From Nocardioides daedukensis (GTDB taxonomy: Bacteria > Actinomycetota > Actinomycetes > Propionibacteriales > Nocardioidaceae), in assembly GCF_013408415.1 (NCBI RefSeq), contig NZ_JACCAA010000001.1, positions 1 through 64,000 of the forward strand: a DNA stretch of 64,000 bases. The letters are read 5' to 3'. Of the stretch, positions 8,124 to 16,412 are shown piece by piece. The translations under genes were made by a program, and so were the position numbers. Position 1 is the first letter of the stretch. Each line of letters starts with the position of its first letter. The notes beneath the pieces were generated by a model. It ran no database searches. It saw nothing but the letters and a program-made list of their open reading frames with translations, and had not been told where the DNA came from.

Positions 8124-8726
8124 TCAGGGTTGGGCGTGGCGCAACGGACGTCCCGCGAACGCGAGCCACGCTGCCCCCACCCAGCCGAGTACGGCGATGC
8201 TCGCCCAGCCGGTCCTGAGGGTCGACGTCCAGGCCTCGAGGGGATAGGGCGAGCGCAGCTCGACCAGCATGGCGAGCACCAACGGCGTGAGTCCCGCCAG
8301 CACCAGTGCCGAGGCGATCCAGCTGCCCGGGCGGGCCACCTGGTGCCGTCCGAGGAACACGGCGACAACTGCCGTCCCGCCCCCCAGGGCCAGCGCCAAC
8401 AGCGCCCAGTCCGACCGGTCCAGCACCGCTTCGTCGGCCGCAGCCACCGCGAGGCCGGCCCCGCCGAGGGCGAGGACCAGAGCCGCGAGCAAGCGGGCCA
8501 GCGGGGCCCAGCGGGTCCCGCGCACGGTCACCGAGGTCACCCGCACCGCGGCCTCGTCGAACGCGAAGCCTGCTGCCGCGCCGGTGAGCAGCACCATCGC
8601 CGGCAGTCCGGTCCCGACCAGCCGTGGCCACTCGGTGATGACCGCGATCAAGGCCAGTGCCACGGCCAGGCAGCTCAGCGATCCGGCCCACGGGACGGCA
8701 CGGCGGAGGTACCAGATGGCGAGCAC
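8124..8726 (-). CDS. Multi-pass membrane protein of an ABC-transporter operon
   Basis: This 200-residue protein has about six hydrophobic segments with little soluble sequence and no recognised motif. It is the last gene of the operon that runs 11976 to 8124, starting eight bases after the stop of the ABC permease-like gene. That tight spacing and the helix pattern suggest a second membrane subunit of the same transporter. Function is inferred from context only. Confidence 0.7.
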   Translation of the reverse strand: MLAIWYLRRAVPWAGSLSCLAVALALIAVITEWPRLVGTGLPAMVLLTGAAAGFAFDEAAVRVTSVTVRGTRWAPLARLLAALVLALGGAGLAVAAADEAVLDRSDWALLALALGGGTAVVAVFLGRHQVARPGSWIASALVLAGLTPLVLAMLVELRSPYPLEAWTSTLRTGWASIAVLGWVGAAWLAFAGRPLRHAQP

Positions 8727-8734
8727 GGGTCAGG

Positions 8735-9661
8735 TCACCGGATCGGGCCGGAGATGATCATCTCGGTGATGCCGGTCGTCGCGGTGATCAGGAACAGCGC
8801 CACCGCGGTCACGATCAGCCCCCAGTTGATCATCCGCAGCCGAGGGGTCCGGGCCGACCGGTCGTGCCACACCGCACCACCCACGGCCAGTGCGCAGAGC
8901 GTCAGGACGTAGAGCAGGTAGGTGGCCGGGTTGCCGGTGAGGATCGCCTGCGCATGGCCGGGGACGCCGTTCCACTCGTTGCCGTCCGACATCGTGCCGG
9001 TGTGGAACATCGACCAGGGCACCCAGTTCCGGAAACCACCCGCGTCGCCGGTCGCATAGGAGAGCGAGCCCGCCATGTCGACGACGGTCACCACCACCAC
9101 AGCGATCGCCGCGGCACCACGGAACCGCAGCCACCGCCCGACCAGCACGCCGAGCAGCCCTCCGCCCAGGCACGCGACCGGGCCGAGCGCGAGCAGGATG
9201 CTCCACACCCAGAGGTCGTTGACGTTGGTGAACCAGAGCTCGTCGGGGTGCGGCTCGATGATCCGCGTCAGCACCAGCATCATCACCAACCAGCCGAGAC
9301 CAGCAGCGAACGGCACCACACAGGCGCCGGCGACGGCGAGGGTACGTCGGGACTCCGTTCCCGGCGCGGTGCCCATCGCCTCGGCCGCGGCCTCCGTGGA
9401 CCGGGTCAGGTGAGCCGCCACGACCAGACTGGGCAACCCGATGAAGAACGCCGGGACAATCGGCTGGGAGAGCAGATCGTGGGAGTGGTTCACCCCGTCG
9501 ACGCTCGACACGGCCGCGGTCGCCAGATAGACCCAGACGTGTACGGCGTACGCCACGACGACGCCGATCAGGAAGAGCGGATGCCGGGCGAAGCGGCGCG
9601 CCTCGATGCCGATCATCGACGTGAGGCCGGCAAGTCCGCTGTCCGGAAGGGTGGTGGCCAT
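8735..9661 (-). CDS. ABC-2-type permease-like membrane protein
   Basis: This 308-residue protein begins with a short cytoplasmic segment (IEARRFARHPLFLIG) typical of ABC-2 exporter permeases and then has six or more hydrophobic helices. It lies 37 bp downstream of the ABC ATPase and just upstream of a second membrane protein, so it is most likely the permease of that transporter. The exported substrate is unknown. Confidence 0.78.
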   Translation of the reverse strand: MATTLPDSGLAGLTSMIGIEARRFARHPLFLIGVVVAYAVHVWVYLATAAVSSVDGVNHSHDLLSQPIVPAFFIGLPSLVVAAHLTRSTEAAAEAMGTAPGTESRRTLAVAGACVVPFAAGLGWLVMMLVLTRIIEPHPDELWFTNVNDLWVWSILLALGPVACLGGGLLGVLVGRWLRFRGAAAIAVVVVTVVDMAGSLSYATGDAGGFRNWVPWSMFHTGTMSDGNEWNGVPGHAQAILTGNPATYLLYVLTLCALAVGGAVWHDRSARTPRLRMINWGLIVTAVALFLITATTGITEMIISGPIR

Positions 9662-9698
9662 GGGTGTCTCCTCGGGGGAATGGTTCAGAACTGACGGA

Positions 9699-10586
9699 TC
9701 AGTGGTCAGCGCCCTGGGATCGGGGCGCCGCCAGTGGACTGGCAGCCTGCGGCCCGAGCATCAGCAGGTAGGCGTCCTCAAGAGTTGGTTCGGCAGCATC
9801 CGCCTGCGGAGGGCGGCTCCCGCCGACGACGCGGTGCCGTCCGGTCCCGGTGCGCCAGGTGACGACCGCGTCGGGGACTTCGGTGTCGGTGAGCCAGACC
9901 TGGCCATTGGCGGTGCCGACCAGGTCGACCACCGTGCCGTCGAAGCGCACCTGCCCCTCGGCGAGCACGACCACGCGTTCGCAGAGGGCGGCGACGTCCT
10001 CGGTCTGATGCGTGGAGATGAGCACGGTTGCGTCGTGTGCGACGACGGAGAGGGTGCGCCGTAGCTGTGCCCGCTGGGCGGGGTCGAGTCCGGTGGTGGG
10101 TTCGTCGAGGACCAGGAGTCTCGGGTTGCCGATCAGGGCCTGGGCGAGGCCGACACGTCGTCGTTGGCCGCCGCTCAGCTTGGCCACGCGTTTGCCGGCC
10201 AGGGTGGCCAGGTCGACCAGTTCCAGGACCCGGCGCACTTCGCGGTGCCGGGCCCGTTTGTCGTTCCACTCCTTGAGCACCGCGACGTATTCGACGAATC
10301 CGAACGTGGTCATGTCGGTGGGATAGCCGAGCTCCTGGGGGAGGTAGCCCAACCCCCGACGTACCTCGGTGAGCGCGGCGTGACCGGAGTGGGGGTCGAG
10401 GCCCAGCAGGCGTACGTCGCCTCGGTCGGCGGCGATGCCCGTGGCCACGATCCGCAACAGGGTGGTCTTGCCTGCCCCGTTGGGACCGAGCAGGCCGGTC
10501 ACACCGGTGCCGAAGGTGAGGTCCACGTCGCGGAGCGCAGGGGTGCCGCCATAGGACTTGCCGACACCGACCAGTGCGACGCTCAC
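9699..10586 (-). CDS. ABC transporter ATP-binding protein
   Basis: This 295-residue protein is a complete nucleotide-binding domain: Walker A GPNGAGKTT (about residue 34), Q-loop in LGYLPQELGYP, signature LSGGQRRRV, Walker B LLVLDEPTTGLD and H-loop STHQTEDV, followed by a C-terminal extension typical of drug/antibiotic exporter ATPases. The start is a GTG whose bases overlap the TGA stop of the zinc-finger membrane gene (GTGA), so the two are translationally coupled. It energises the membrane proteins encoded downstream. Confidence 0.93.
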   Translation of the reverse strand: MSVALVGVGKSYGGTPALRDVDLTFGTGVTGLLGPNGAGKTTLLRIVATGIAADRGDVRLLGLDPHSGHAALTEVRRGLGYLPQELGYPTDMTTFGFVEYVAVLKEWNDKRARHREVRRVLELVDLATLAGKRVAKLSGGQRRRVGLAQALIGNPRLLVLDEPTTGLDPAQRAQLRRTLSVVAHDATVLISTHQTEDVAALCERVVVLAEGQVRFDGTVVDLVGTANGQVWLTDTEVPDAVVTWRTGTGRHRVVGGSRPPQADAAEPTLEDAYLLMLGPQAASPLAAPRSQGADH

Positions 10587-11410
10587 AGGACTGCTCCGAT
10601 GCTTCGGGTCCGCATGGAGCGGACGGCCAGGACCACCAGGGCGACCAGGGCCAGGCCGAGGTAGACGAGTTGTTGACTGGCCGCCACCGGCCAGGTCTGG
10701 GGCAGCTCGCGCGAGGCGCCAAGGACGAGGCCGATCCAGAGCATGGCCACGATCGGGGCGGCCAGGCGTGGGCCGGTGAAGCTGGCCAGGGCGAGCAGGA
10801 TCGGGATCATGGCGAGCGCCGGGCCGAGCCAGCTGGCAGCCAACCAGACGGGTCCGGGCAGGGTGAGGCCGAGCAGCCCGGCCACCGGAACCGTGACGGC
10901 CAACACCGCGAGCGTCCGCGCCAGGATCAGCCTGGTGCGACCGTAGGGCGTGGTGACCGCGAGTGCCTCGAAGGGCTCCTCGGATGAGCCGTACGACGCG
11001 GCGACACCGATCACGGGGATCAGCGGCGCCACCGCCAGGAACGGCCACAGCACGGCGTTGTGCGCGAACTGGGTGGCCAGGGCGGCGAACGCCAGGGCGA
11101 TGACGCCACCGATCAGCCAGGTCCGCCGCAGGCTGGCGGTCGCGGCCAGCAGGATCGCGGTGGGTTCACCGAGCCCGAGTCGGCGGGCGAGCCGGAACGG
11201 GCGTGGGAGCGCTGGACTCTCCACGCCCGCTCGCACCCCGGCCCATGCCCTGTCGAGCATGCTTGGGTCGACCAGCGAGCTCAACGATTCCCGGCATTGC
11301 GCGCAGCGGTCCACATGGCGTTCCAGGGAGGCGCCCAGGACTGCGTCCAGTCGTCCCTCCACATAGGCCTGCAACAACTCCGGGCCGGCGTGCCAGGTGG
11401 TCGTGCTCAT
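10583..11410 (-). CDS. Zinc-finger (zf-HC2) anti-sigma-like protein fused to a membrane domain
   Basis: This 275-residue protein has an N-terminal anti-sigma zinc-finger motif, HVDRCAQC (His-x3-Cys-x2-Cys, about residues 31-38), followed by about six transmembrane segments that resemble an ABC permease more than a typical anti-sigma anchor. The ATG at 11410 overlaps the sigma-factor stop (ATGA) and lies seven bases after GGAGG; an in-frame ATG two codons earlier is less well placed. The inferred role is to hold the ECF sigma factor at the membrane and couple its release to the transporter. The fusion of both parts in one protein is unusual. Confidence 0.8.
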   Translation of the reverse strand: MSTTTWHAGPELLQAYVEGRLDAVLGASLERHVDRCAQCRESLSSLVDPSMLDRAWAGVRAGVESPALPRPFRLARRLGLGEPTAILLAATASLRRTWLIGGVIALAFAALATQFAHNAVLWPFLAVAPLIPVIGVAASYGSSEEPFEALAVTTPYGRTRLILARTLAVLAVTVPVAGLLGLTLPGPVWLAASWLGPALAMIPILLALASFTGPRLAAPIVAMLWIGLVLGASRELPQTWPVAASQQLVYLGLALVALVVLAVRSMRTRSIGAVL

Positions 11411-11976
11411 TGCCATCCCTCCAGCCTCATGTCGGCAAGCGATCCGCGCAGTTGGGCCTTGGCCCGGTGCAGGCGGGTCTTCACGGTGTTGACCCGGACG
11501 CCCAGCAATCGGCTGGCCTCCCGGGTGGTGAGGCCATCCAGGACACAGGCCTGGACGACCGCACGGAATTCGGGGGAGAGCCGGCGCAGGGCCGCGCCGA
11601 GGTCGCCGTACTCGATGTCGAGCAGCACCTCGTCCTCCGCGGCGGGCAGAAGCCCGTTGGTGCCGGTGTCCCAGTCGGGCAGCAGCACGTGCTGCTTGCG
11701 TTGCCGCAGTCGCGAGACCATCCGGCGAAACGCGATGCCCCACAGCCAGCCGGCAACGTCGCCGTCGTTGCGCCACTTCCGCGCGTCCTGCCACATGGCC
11801 AGGAAGGTGTCCTGGACGACGTCGAGGACCACCTCGCGGTCATTGCAGCGGCGCATCAGTCGCGCGGTGAGCCACGGGGCGTGCCGGTCGTAGAGCTCGC
11901 GGACCGCGCCGAGATCACCGTCGGCTGCCTGGTGCAGCAGGACGGCGTCTTCGAGGAACGCGCCGTTTGTCTCCAC
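11407..11976 (-). CDS. ECF-type RNA polymerase sigma factor
   Basis: This 189-residue protein has sigma region 2 (AVRELYDRHAPWLTARLMRR, then the DVVQDTFLAMWQ element) and region 4 with helix-turn-helix LGVRVNTVKTRLHRAKAQLR. ECF sigma factors redirect RNA polymerase to stress or envelope promoters. The GTG at 11976 is preferred over the TTG at 12024, whose extra residues are not conserved-looking. It heads an operon with its zinc-finger anti-sigma partner and an ABC transporter, all overlapping or close. Autoregulation is likely, but I saw no clear promoter motif. Confidence 0.9.
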   Translation of the reverse strand: METNGAFLEDAVLLHQAADGDLGAVRELYDRHAPWLTARLMRRCNDREVVLDVVQDTFLAMWQDARKWRNDGDVAGWLWGIAFRRMVSRLRQRKQHVLLPDWDTGTNGLLPAAEDEVLLDIEYGDLGAALRRLSPEFRAVVQACVLDGLTTREASRLLGVRVNTVKTRLHRAKAQLRGSLADMRLEGWQ

Positions 11977-12060
11977 GATCTCACTGTCGCAGCGAGAGGC
12001 CGGAAAGGTTCCCCGAACGGGCAAGGAATCCTGGGCGTCCCTGGCGTCTCCTTCGGCCGG

Positions 12061-12630
12061 TCAGGCCCCGGGCGGGGCCGCGTCGAACACCGGATGGTGG
12101 GTGGACACCTTCCGCGCCGCGGCGAGGTGTCCACCCAGATAGCCACCTGCTCCGGCGACGGCTGCTCCGAGCAGGGCCAGTCGGGCGCCGGTGTCGTGGT
12201 GGCCGCGTCGTCGAGCAATCCACGATCCTGCGTAGGTTCCGATCGCCACGGCGTTCGTCACCGCGTGCACGAGTCCCACTCGTTTCTCTCGCGGGCCAGC
12301 AGTCGACCACTCGGCCCAGCCCGCCCAGGCGGTGGGTCCGACAGTCAGGAGGCCGGTGCCGACAAGGCTCTGCGCGGGTTCGGCCCACTTGCCCCGTCCG
12401 ATGAGGTCGAGCACGGAGGCCGAGGTCCAGCTCCCCAGGACCACGGTCGCGAGCACCGGATGGACCGCATGACCGAGCCAGTCCCCGCGGAGCACGGAGC
12501 CACGGATCCCGGACCCGAAGAGCTTGAGGATGTGTGGCTCGATGGCCTGTACGGCGCCGTCGAGGGCGGTGGCTTCCTCGAGCTTCAGGGTCAGACGCAC
12601 GAGCGGGGCCGGGGGTTCGAGGGCGTTCAT
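12061..12630 (-). CDS. DUF2231-like membrane protein
   Basis: This 189-residue protein has four predicted membrane helices and the segment GHAVHPVLATVVLGSWTSA, which fits the DUF2231 family (a paired-histidine G-H-x2-H-P motif, possibly haem-linked). GAGGAGGA precedes the ATG at a good distance. It lies 84 bp upstream of the sigma gene on the same strand and may be in the same transcription unit. The family has no firm function. Confidence 0.75.
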   Translation of the reverse strand: MNALEPPAPLVRLTLKLEEATALDGAVQAIEPHILKLFGSGIRGSVLRGDWLGHAVHPVLATVVLGSWTSASVLDLIGRGKWAEPAQSLVGTGLLTVGPTAWAGWAEWSTAGPREKRVGLVHAVTNAVAIGTYAGSWIARRRGHHDTGARLALLGAAVAGAGGYLGGHLAAARKVSTHHPVFDAAPPGA

Positions 12631-12997
12631 CGATTCCTCCTCTTGTGGGCGTGCTGACCAGCCTCCTCCCGGGGCGGAGCGAGGTCAACGGCGTACACCC
12701 TCGGGGAGTAGACCCCGGCTGCAGCGACGACACAATTGCCTCCCGGGGGCGGACGCGCCAGGAGTTGTTCGCGGGTGAGGCTCAACGCATGAGATCACCA
12801 GTGCGCTCAGGGCTCGTCGAAGGCCGATGCAGCTGCTCACGAAAGACGATGAATCCCCCGACCGCTCCGACGCGGGGGACGTCAGTCCCTGGCCTGGCCA
12901 ACCGCACCCTGCGCACAGTGACAACTTGGATGCGCACTCCAGACGAAGATCGTCACTCAAGGCGGGACCGATCCGGACGTGAGTCGTTGGGCAGGGC
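12631..12997. other. Intergenic region between divergent genes
   Basis: This 367-bp stretch separates the divergent DUF2231 gene and the metallo-beta-lactamase-fold gene, so it must hold both promoters. A hairpin TCCCCCG (12854-12860) / CGGGGGA (12873-12879) with a 12-base loop is visible. No convincing coding frame or strong -10 box was recognised. Confidence 0.5.
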
Positions 12998-14074
12998 ATG
13001 GTCACCCACCAGCCGTTCAGCAGGCGAAACCTCCTCGCCGCTGGCGCTGCCCTCACGCTCGGTACGGCCACCGCTGGAAGCGCCTCGGCGGACCCACGTC
13101 TTGGGGCCAGCACCATCGCTGCGCGACGGAAGTTCTTCGGTTCTGCGAACGTGCACGCGCGCACGGGACAGGTGCGCAGCGATCGGGTGATCCTGTCGTG
13201 GTTCGGCGTCACCAGCTTCGCGATGGCAATCGGCGGACAAGTCGTCCTCCTGGACGCCTGGGTTCCTCGAGGCCCCTATTCCGATGTGGTCCCGACAACC
13301 CCGGAGGAGCTCGTCGACCTCCGGCCGAGCCATGTCTTCATCGGGCACGGTCACTTCGATCACGCCGCGGACGCGGGGCTCATCGCTGCAGAGAGCGGTG
13401 CTGTCGTGGTCGGAACTGCGGTCCATTGCGCCCAGATCGCCAAGCAGACGGACACCTCGATCCGAACGAAGGTGCTGCCGATCACCGCCGTGGGTGGACA
13501 GGCCAACTTCAGGTTCGGACCACGCATCGCCGTCACGGCCATCGGTCATCCGCACTCGACGGCGAAGGCCCCCACCGGCGACTTCCCGCCACTGCTTCTC
13601 CCGCCGGACCTGACCCCGGTGCTGACCAACCCACCCCACCTTGAGGACCTTCTCGGGTTCGCCTCGCACGTGCCCGACAAGGAGGGCGGCAACCTGCTCT
13701 ACCGGTTCCAGATCGGGAAGTTCTCGCTGCTCTGGAACGACAGTGCTGGGCCGATCCGGGAGTTCCCGGACGCAGTGGAACGCCTGCGACGGCTGGGCCG
13801 CCCCACCGTGCACCTGGGCGCCATCCAGGGTTTCGGTCAGTACACCAACGGGCTGCGCGACCCGATCGACTACATCCGTGCCGCTCGTCCGCACCTCTTC
13901 GTGCCGACCCATCACGACAACTGGGCACCCCCGATCAGCAGTCCCGCCGCTGGCTACGAACGTCCGTTGCGCAAGGCCCTGGCGACGCTCCCCGCGGGCT
14001 CCCGTCCGTCCCTGCGATTCATTGCAGATCCCGCGGACTACATCCGGCCCAGCCGGCTGACCTTCGTGATCTGA
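12998..14074 (+). CDS. Tat-exported metallo-beta-lactamase-fold hydrolase
   Basis: This 358-residue protein starts with a Tat signal (SRRNLLAAGAALTLGT, residues 8-23) with a likely cleavage site after ASA near residue 31. The mature part has the MBL-fold metal motif HGHFDH at residues 117-122 and further histidines at HPHST and THHDN. Such enzymes hydrolyse esters, lactones or phosphoesters; Tat export implies folding with metal before secretion. It lies 34 bp upstream of a secreted beta-propeller protein and is probably co-transcribed with it. The substrate is unknown. Confidence 0.87.
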   Translation: MVTHQPFSRRNLLAAGAALTLGTATAGSASADPRLGASTIAARRKFFGSANVHARTGQVRSDRVILSWFGVTSFAMAIGGQVVLLDAWVPRGPYSDVVPTTPEELVDLRPSHVFIGHGHFDHAADAGLIAAESGAVVVGTAVHCAQIAKQTDTSIRTKVLPITAVGGQANFRFGPRIAVTAIGHPHSTAKAPTGDFPPLLLPPDLTPVLTNPPHLEDLLGFASHVPDKEGGNLLYRFQIGKFSLLWNDSAGPIREFPDAVERLRRLGRPTVHLGAIQGFGQYTNGLRDPIDYIRAARPHLFVPTHHDNWAPPISSPAAGYERPLRKALATLPAGSRPSLRFIADPADYIRPSRLTFVI

Positions 14075-14108
14075 CCCGTCCAACCACCAGCAATCAGAGG
14101 CACCCACC

Positions 14109-15614
14109 ATGCGACGTACCGCTTCTCTGACCACTGCCGCCCTCCTCACCGTGGTGGTCACGCTCGGCCTGGGCGCCTCCACTCAGCAGGCCGCCCAGGG
14201 CGATGACGAGTCCATGCGCGAGGTGATGCTGGTGGGCAACAACTGGGCTGGCACGGCAACCATCGTGGACGCGACCACGCGGGAGGTGCTGAAGACAGGC
14301 ATCGACTTCGTCCCGGACAAGGCTCAAGAGATCGCCGACATCAAGAAGAAGCCTGACCAGCTGGCGTTCTACTACCTGATCCAGCAGGGCCCGGGCGAGG
14401 GCCACGACCAGTACGTCGACGACATGTTCACCACCAAGGACGGGAAGTACGTCGCGGTGTCGCGACCGAGCTTCGCTGACGTGGTGTGGATCGACCTTGC
14501 GAAGGCTGCAGCCGGGAGTCCGGACAGCATCGTCCGCGAGCAGCAGATGGACGGATACCGCACCGACCACATGGGCCTCTCGCCGGACGGGCGACGACTG
14601 TTGGTCAGCGACTCGACCGAGGCGCAGGTGATCGAATACTCGATGGTGGACGAGGTCATCGACGGCGTACAGGTCAAGATGGGTGACCGGCTGCGTGCCT
14701 TCCCCACGGGAGAGACCCCGCACGAGAACAACTATTCGCCCGATGCTTCCCGGATCTACCACGCCTCGATCGGCAAGGTCTACCTCCCCGGTGACCAGCA
14801 CTCGCTCGGCCCGATCAAGATCGGTCCGTTGCACGATGCGATCAAGGGCGACCGCTGGTTCCAGATCGTTGACAACGCGAACTTCGAAATCACTCATCGC
14901 TGGGACATGGGCAAGGAACTTGCCGAGGCAGGCCATGAGGGGATGAGCGCCGCGGTCCGACCGATGGCAGTGGCTCCGGACCAGCGTTGGATCTACTTCC
15001 AGGTGTCCTACTTCCACGGCATCGTCGAGTTCGACACCCAGGCGCCCGACATCAACGGCAAGGTGGACTACACCGCCGGCGGCATCGCCGAACCCCGGGA
15101 AGGACGGGTCACCCGACTGATCGAGCTGCCCAACCGGGTGCCGAACATGCCGTTGGAGGAATACGTCAACGACTCCGCGCACCACGGATTGGCGATGGAC
15201 ACTGCCGGGACGACGCTGTGCGCGGCCGGGACGATGGACGACTACGCCGCACTGGTGGATCGGGAGACGGGGGAACACCGGATCTACGACGAGCAGACCA
15301 CCGGTCACGCCTACAAGAAGCCGTATTGGACCACTGAGGGCCACGGCAACACCTGCTGGATCTCGCTCAGCGACTCCGACGCTGTGGCGGTCATCGACTT
15401 CGCCACCGGCGAGGAACTCGCCTACCTCTCCGTGGGGGACCACCCACAGCGTGTGCGAAGCGCCCACGTCCCGGAGTCGGTGGTGGCCACCTGGACCGAG
15501 GTCGGGACCAACACCGGGCCGAGCCACTCCGGGAGCGGCGGGCTGATCCCGTTCATCTCGAGCCTCCTCGGGCGAGCGCTGTTCCTGCTCGATCCCGTGT
15601 TGCCGTTGCGCTGA
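14109..15614 (+). CDS. Secreted YVTN-type beta-propeller protein
   Basis: This 501-residue protein has a signal peptide (residues 1-30, ending near QQAAQG). Its repeated strand blocks, such as DDMFTTKDGKYVAVSRPSFA, DHMGLSPDGRRLLVSDS and AVIDFATGEELAYLSVGDHP, are characteristic of YVTN-like seven-bladed propellers. These usually act as extracellular binding or scaffolding proteins. It follows the MBL-fold gene with an AGAGG ribosome site and probably works with it. The last 20 residues are hydrophobic and might anchor it. Confidence 0.8.
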   Translation: MRRTASLTTAALLTVVVTLGLGASTQQAAQGDDESMREVMLVGNNWAGTATIVDATTREVLKTGIDFVPDKAQEIADIKKKPDQLAFYYLIQQGPGEGHDQYVDDMFTTKDGKYVAVSRPSFADVVWIDLAKAAAGSPDSIVREQQMDGYRTDHMGLSPDGRRLLVSDSTEAQVIEYSMVDEVIDGVQVKMGDRLRAFPTGETPHENNYSPDASRIYHASIGKVYLPGDQHSLGPIKIGPLHDAIKGDRWFQIVDNANFEITHRWDMGKELAEAGHEGMSAAVRPMAVAPDQRWIYFQVSYFHGIVEFDTQAPDINGKVDYTAGGIAEPREGRVTRLIELPNRVPNMPLEEYVNDSAHHGLAMDTAGTTLCAAGTMDDYAALVDRETGEHRIYDEQTTGHAYKKPYWTTEGHGNTCWISLSDSDAVAVIDFATGEELAYLSVGDHPQRVRSAHVPESVVATWTEVGTNTGPSHSGSGGLIPFISSLLGRALFLLDPVLPLR

Positions 15615-15663
15615 TTCCGTTGGCAGACGGCGGTCGGCGCACCATCGGCCCTACTGTGATCCC

Positions 15664-16326
15664 GTGAACGACGCCCAGAAGCCGAAGGTCCTGGCTGCCG
15701 ACGCCGCTGCGCGCGGGTCGCGTCGCCGGGAGCGCACCCGCGGGCTCGTGCTCGATGCCGCCGAGCAGTTGCTGTCGCAGCATGCGCCGGAGGAGATCAG
15801 GGTCGAGGACGTGGCCGCGCGGGCGGGGATCTCGCCGGCCTCGGTCTACGTGCACTTCGGCACCAAGGACGGATTGCTGGCGGCGGTGACCGAGCGGGTG
15901 CTGGCCGTGGCGACCGAGACCCTGCGATCGGCGTACGCCGCCGAGACGACTCCTCTCGAGCGTTTCGCCGGCGTCGGGTCGGCCTACCTGCGACTGCTCC
16001 TCGACCACCCCACTGTCGTGAGATATCTGACGGTCACCGGTGAACGCGGTCCCCGGACGGCTGTCGAGGACGAGGTCGTGGAGCGGTTCAGCCAGCTGCG
16101 GGGGGAGTTCGAGCAGAGCATCCGCGATGCCGTGGACTCCGGCGCGATCCGGCAGGTGGATCCGGAGTTGCTGTCCTACTTCCTGTTCGGTGCGTGGAAC
16201 GGTGTCGCCGCGCTGGCGCTGCGCCGCGACGCACTGGCGGTGGCGCCGGAGCGGGTCGAGCAGGCTGTGATCGAAGCGGGTCTGGCGCTGCTCGAGGGCC
16301 TGATCCCGGACTCACCTCCCGCCTGA
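15664..16326 (+). CDS. TetR-family transcriptional regulator
   Basis: This 220-residue protein has the TetR helix-turn-helix VEDVAARAGISPASVYVHFG (residues about 42-61) followed by FGTKDGLLAAVTERVL and a helical sensor domain. The GTG start lies six bases after TACTGT (15652-15657), so the mRNA may be leaderless. The gene is followed after 86 bp by a flavin oxidoreductase, with an imperfect 27-bp palindrome in the gap. Control of the oxidoreductase by this regulator is inferred. Confidence 0.9.
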   Translation: MNDAQKPKVLAADAAARGSRRRERTRGLVLDAAEQLLSQHAPEEIRVEDVAARAGISPASVYVHFGTKDGLLAAVTERVLAVATETLRSAYAAETTPLERFAGVGSAYLRLLLDHPTVVRYLTVTGERGPRTAVEDEVVERFSQLRGEFEQSIRDAVDSGAIRQVDPELLSYFLFGAWNGVAALALRRDALAVAPERVEQAVIEAGLALLEGLIPDSPPA

Positions 16327-16362
16327 CGGAGCGTCGCCCTTGGCGCAACGCACCGAAAGCGA

Positions 16363-16389
16363 GTTAACTGGAGTCCAACTCCAGATAAC
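16363..16389. promoter_or_regulatory. Putative TetR operator upstream of the flavin oxidoreductase
   Basis: GTTAACTGGAGT and ACTCCAGATAAC are inverted repeats around a CCA centre with one mismatch in twelve positions, giving a 27-bp near-palindrome. It lies between the TetR gene and the CrtI-like oxidoreductase, 23 bases before the latter's ATG, where a bound repressor would block transcription. Confidence 0.65.
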
Positions 16390-16412
16390 CCCGCCCTGCG
16401 AAAGCGACCGTG

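Noticed and set aside
5752..8691. A 979-codon open frame on the minus strand
   Set aside because: It is antisense to the TPP enzyme and the glyoxalase-fold gene, both with clear motifs. Its translation is Arg/Gly/His-rich without family features; long antisense frames are common at this GC content.
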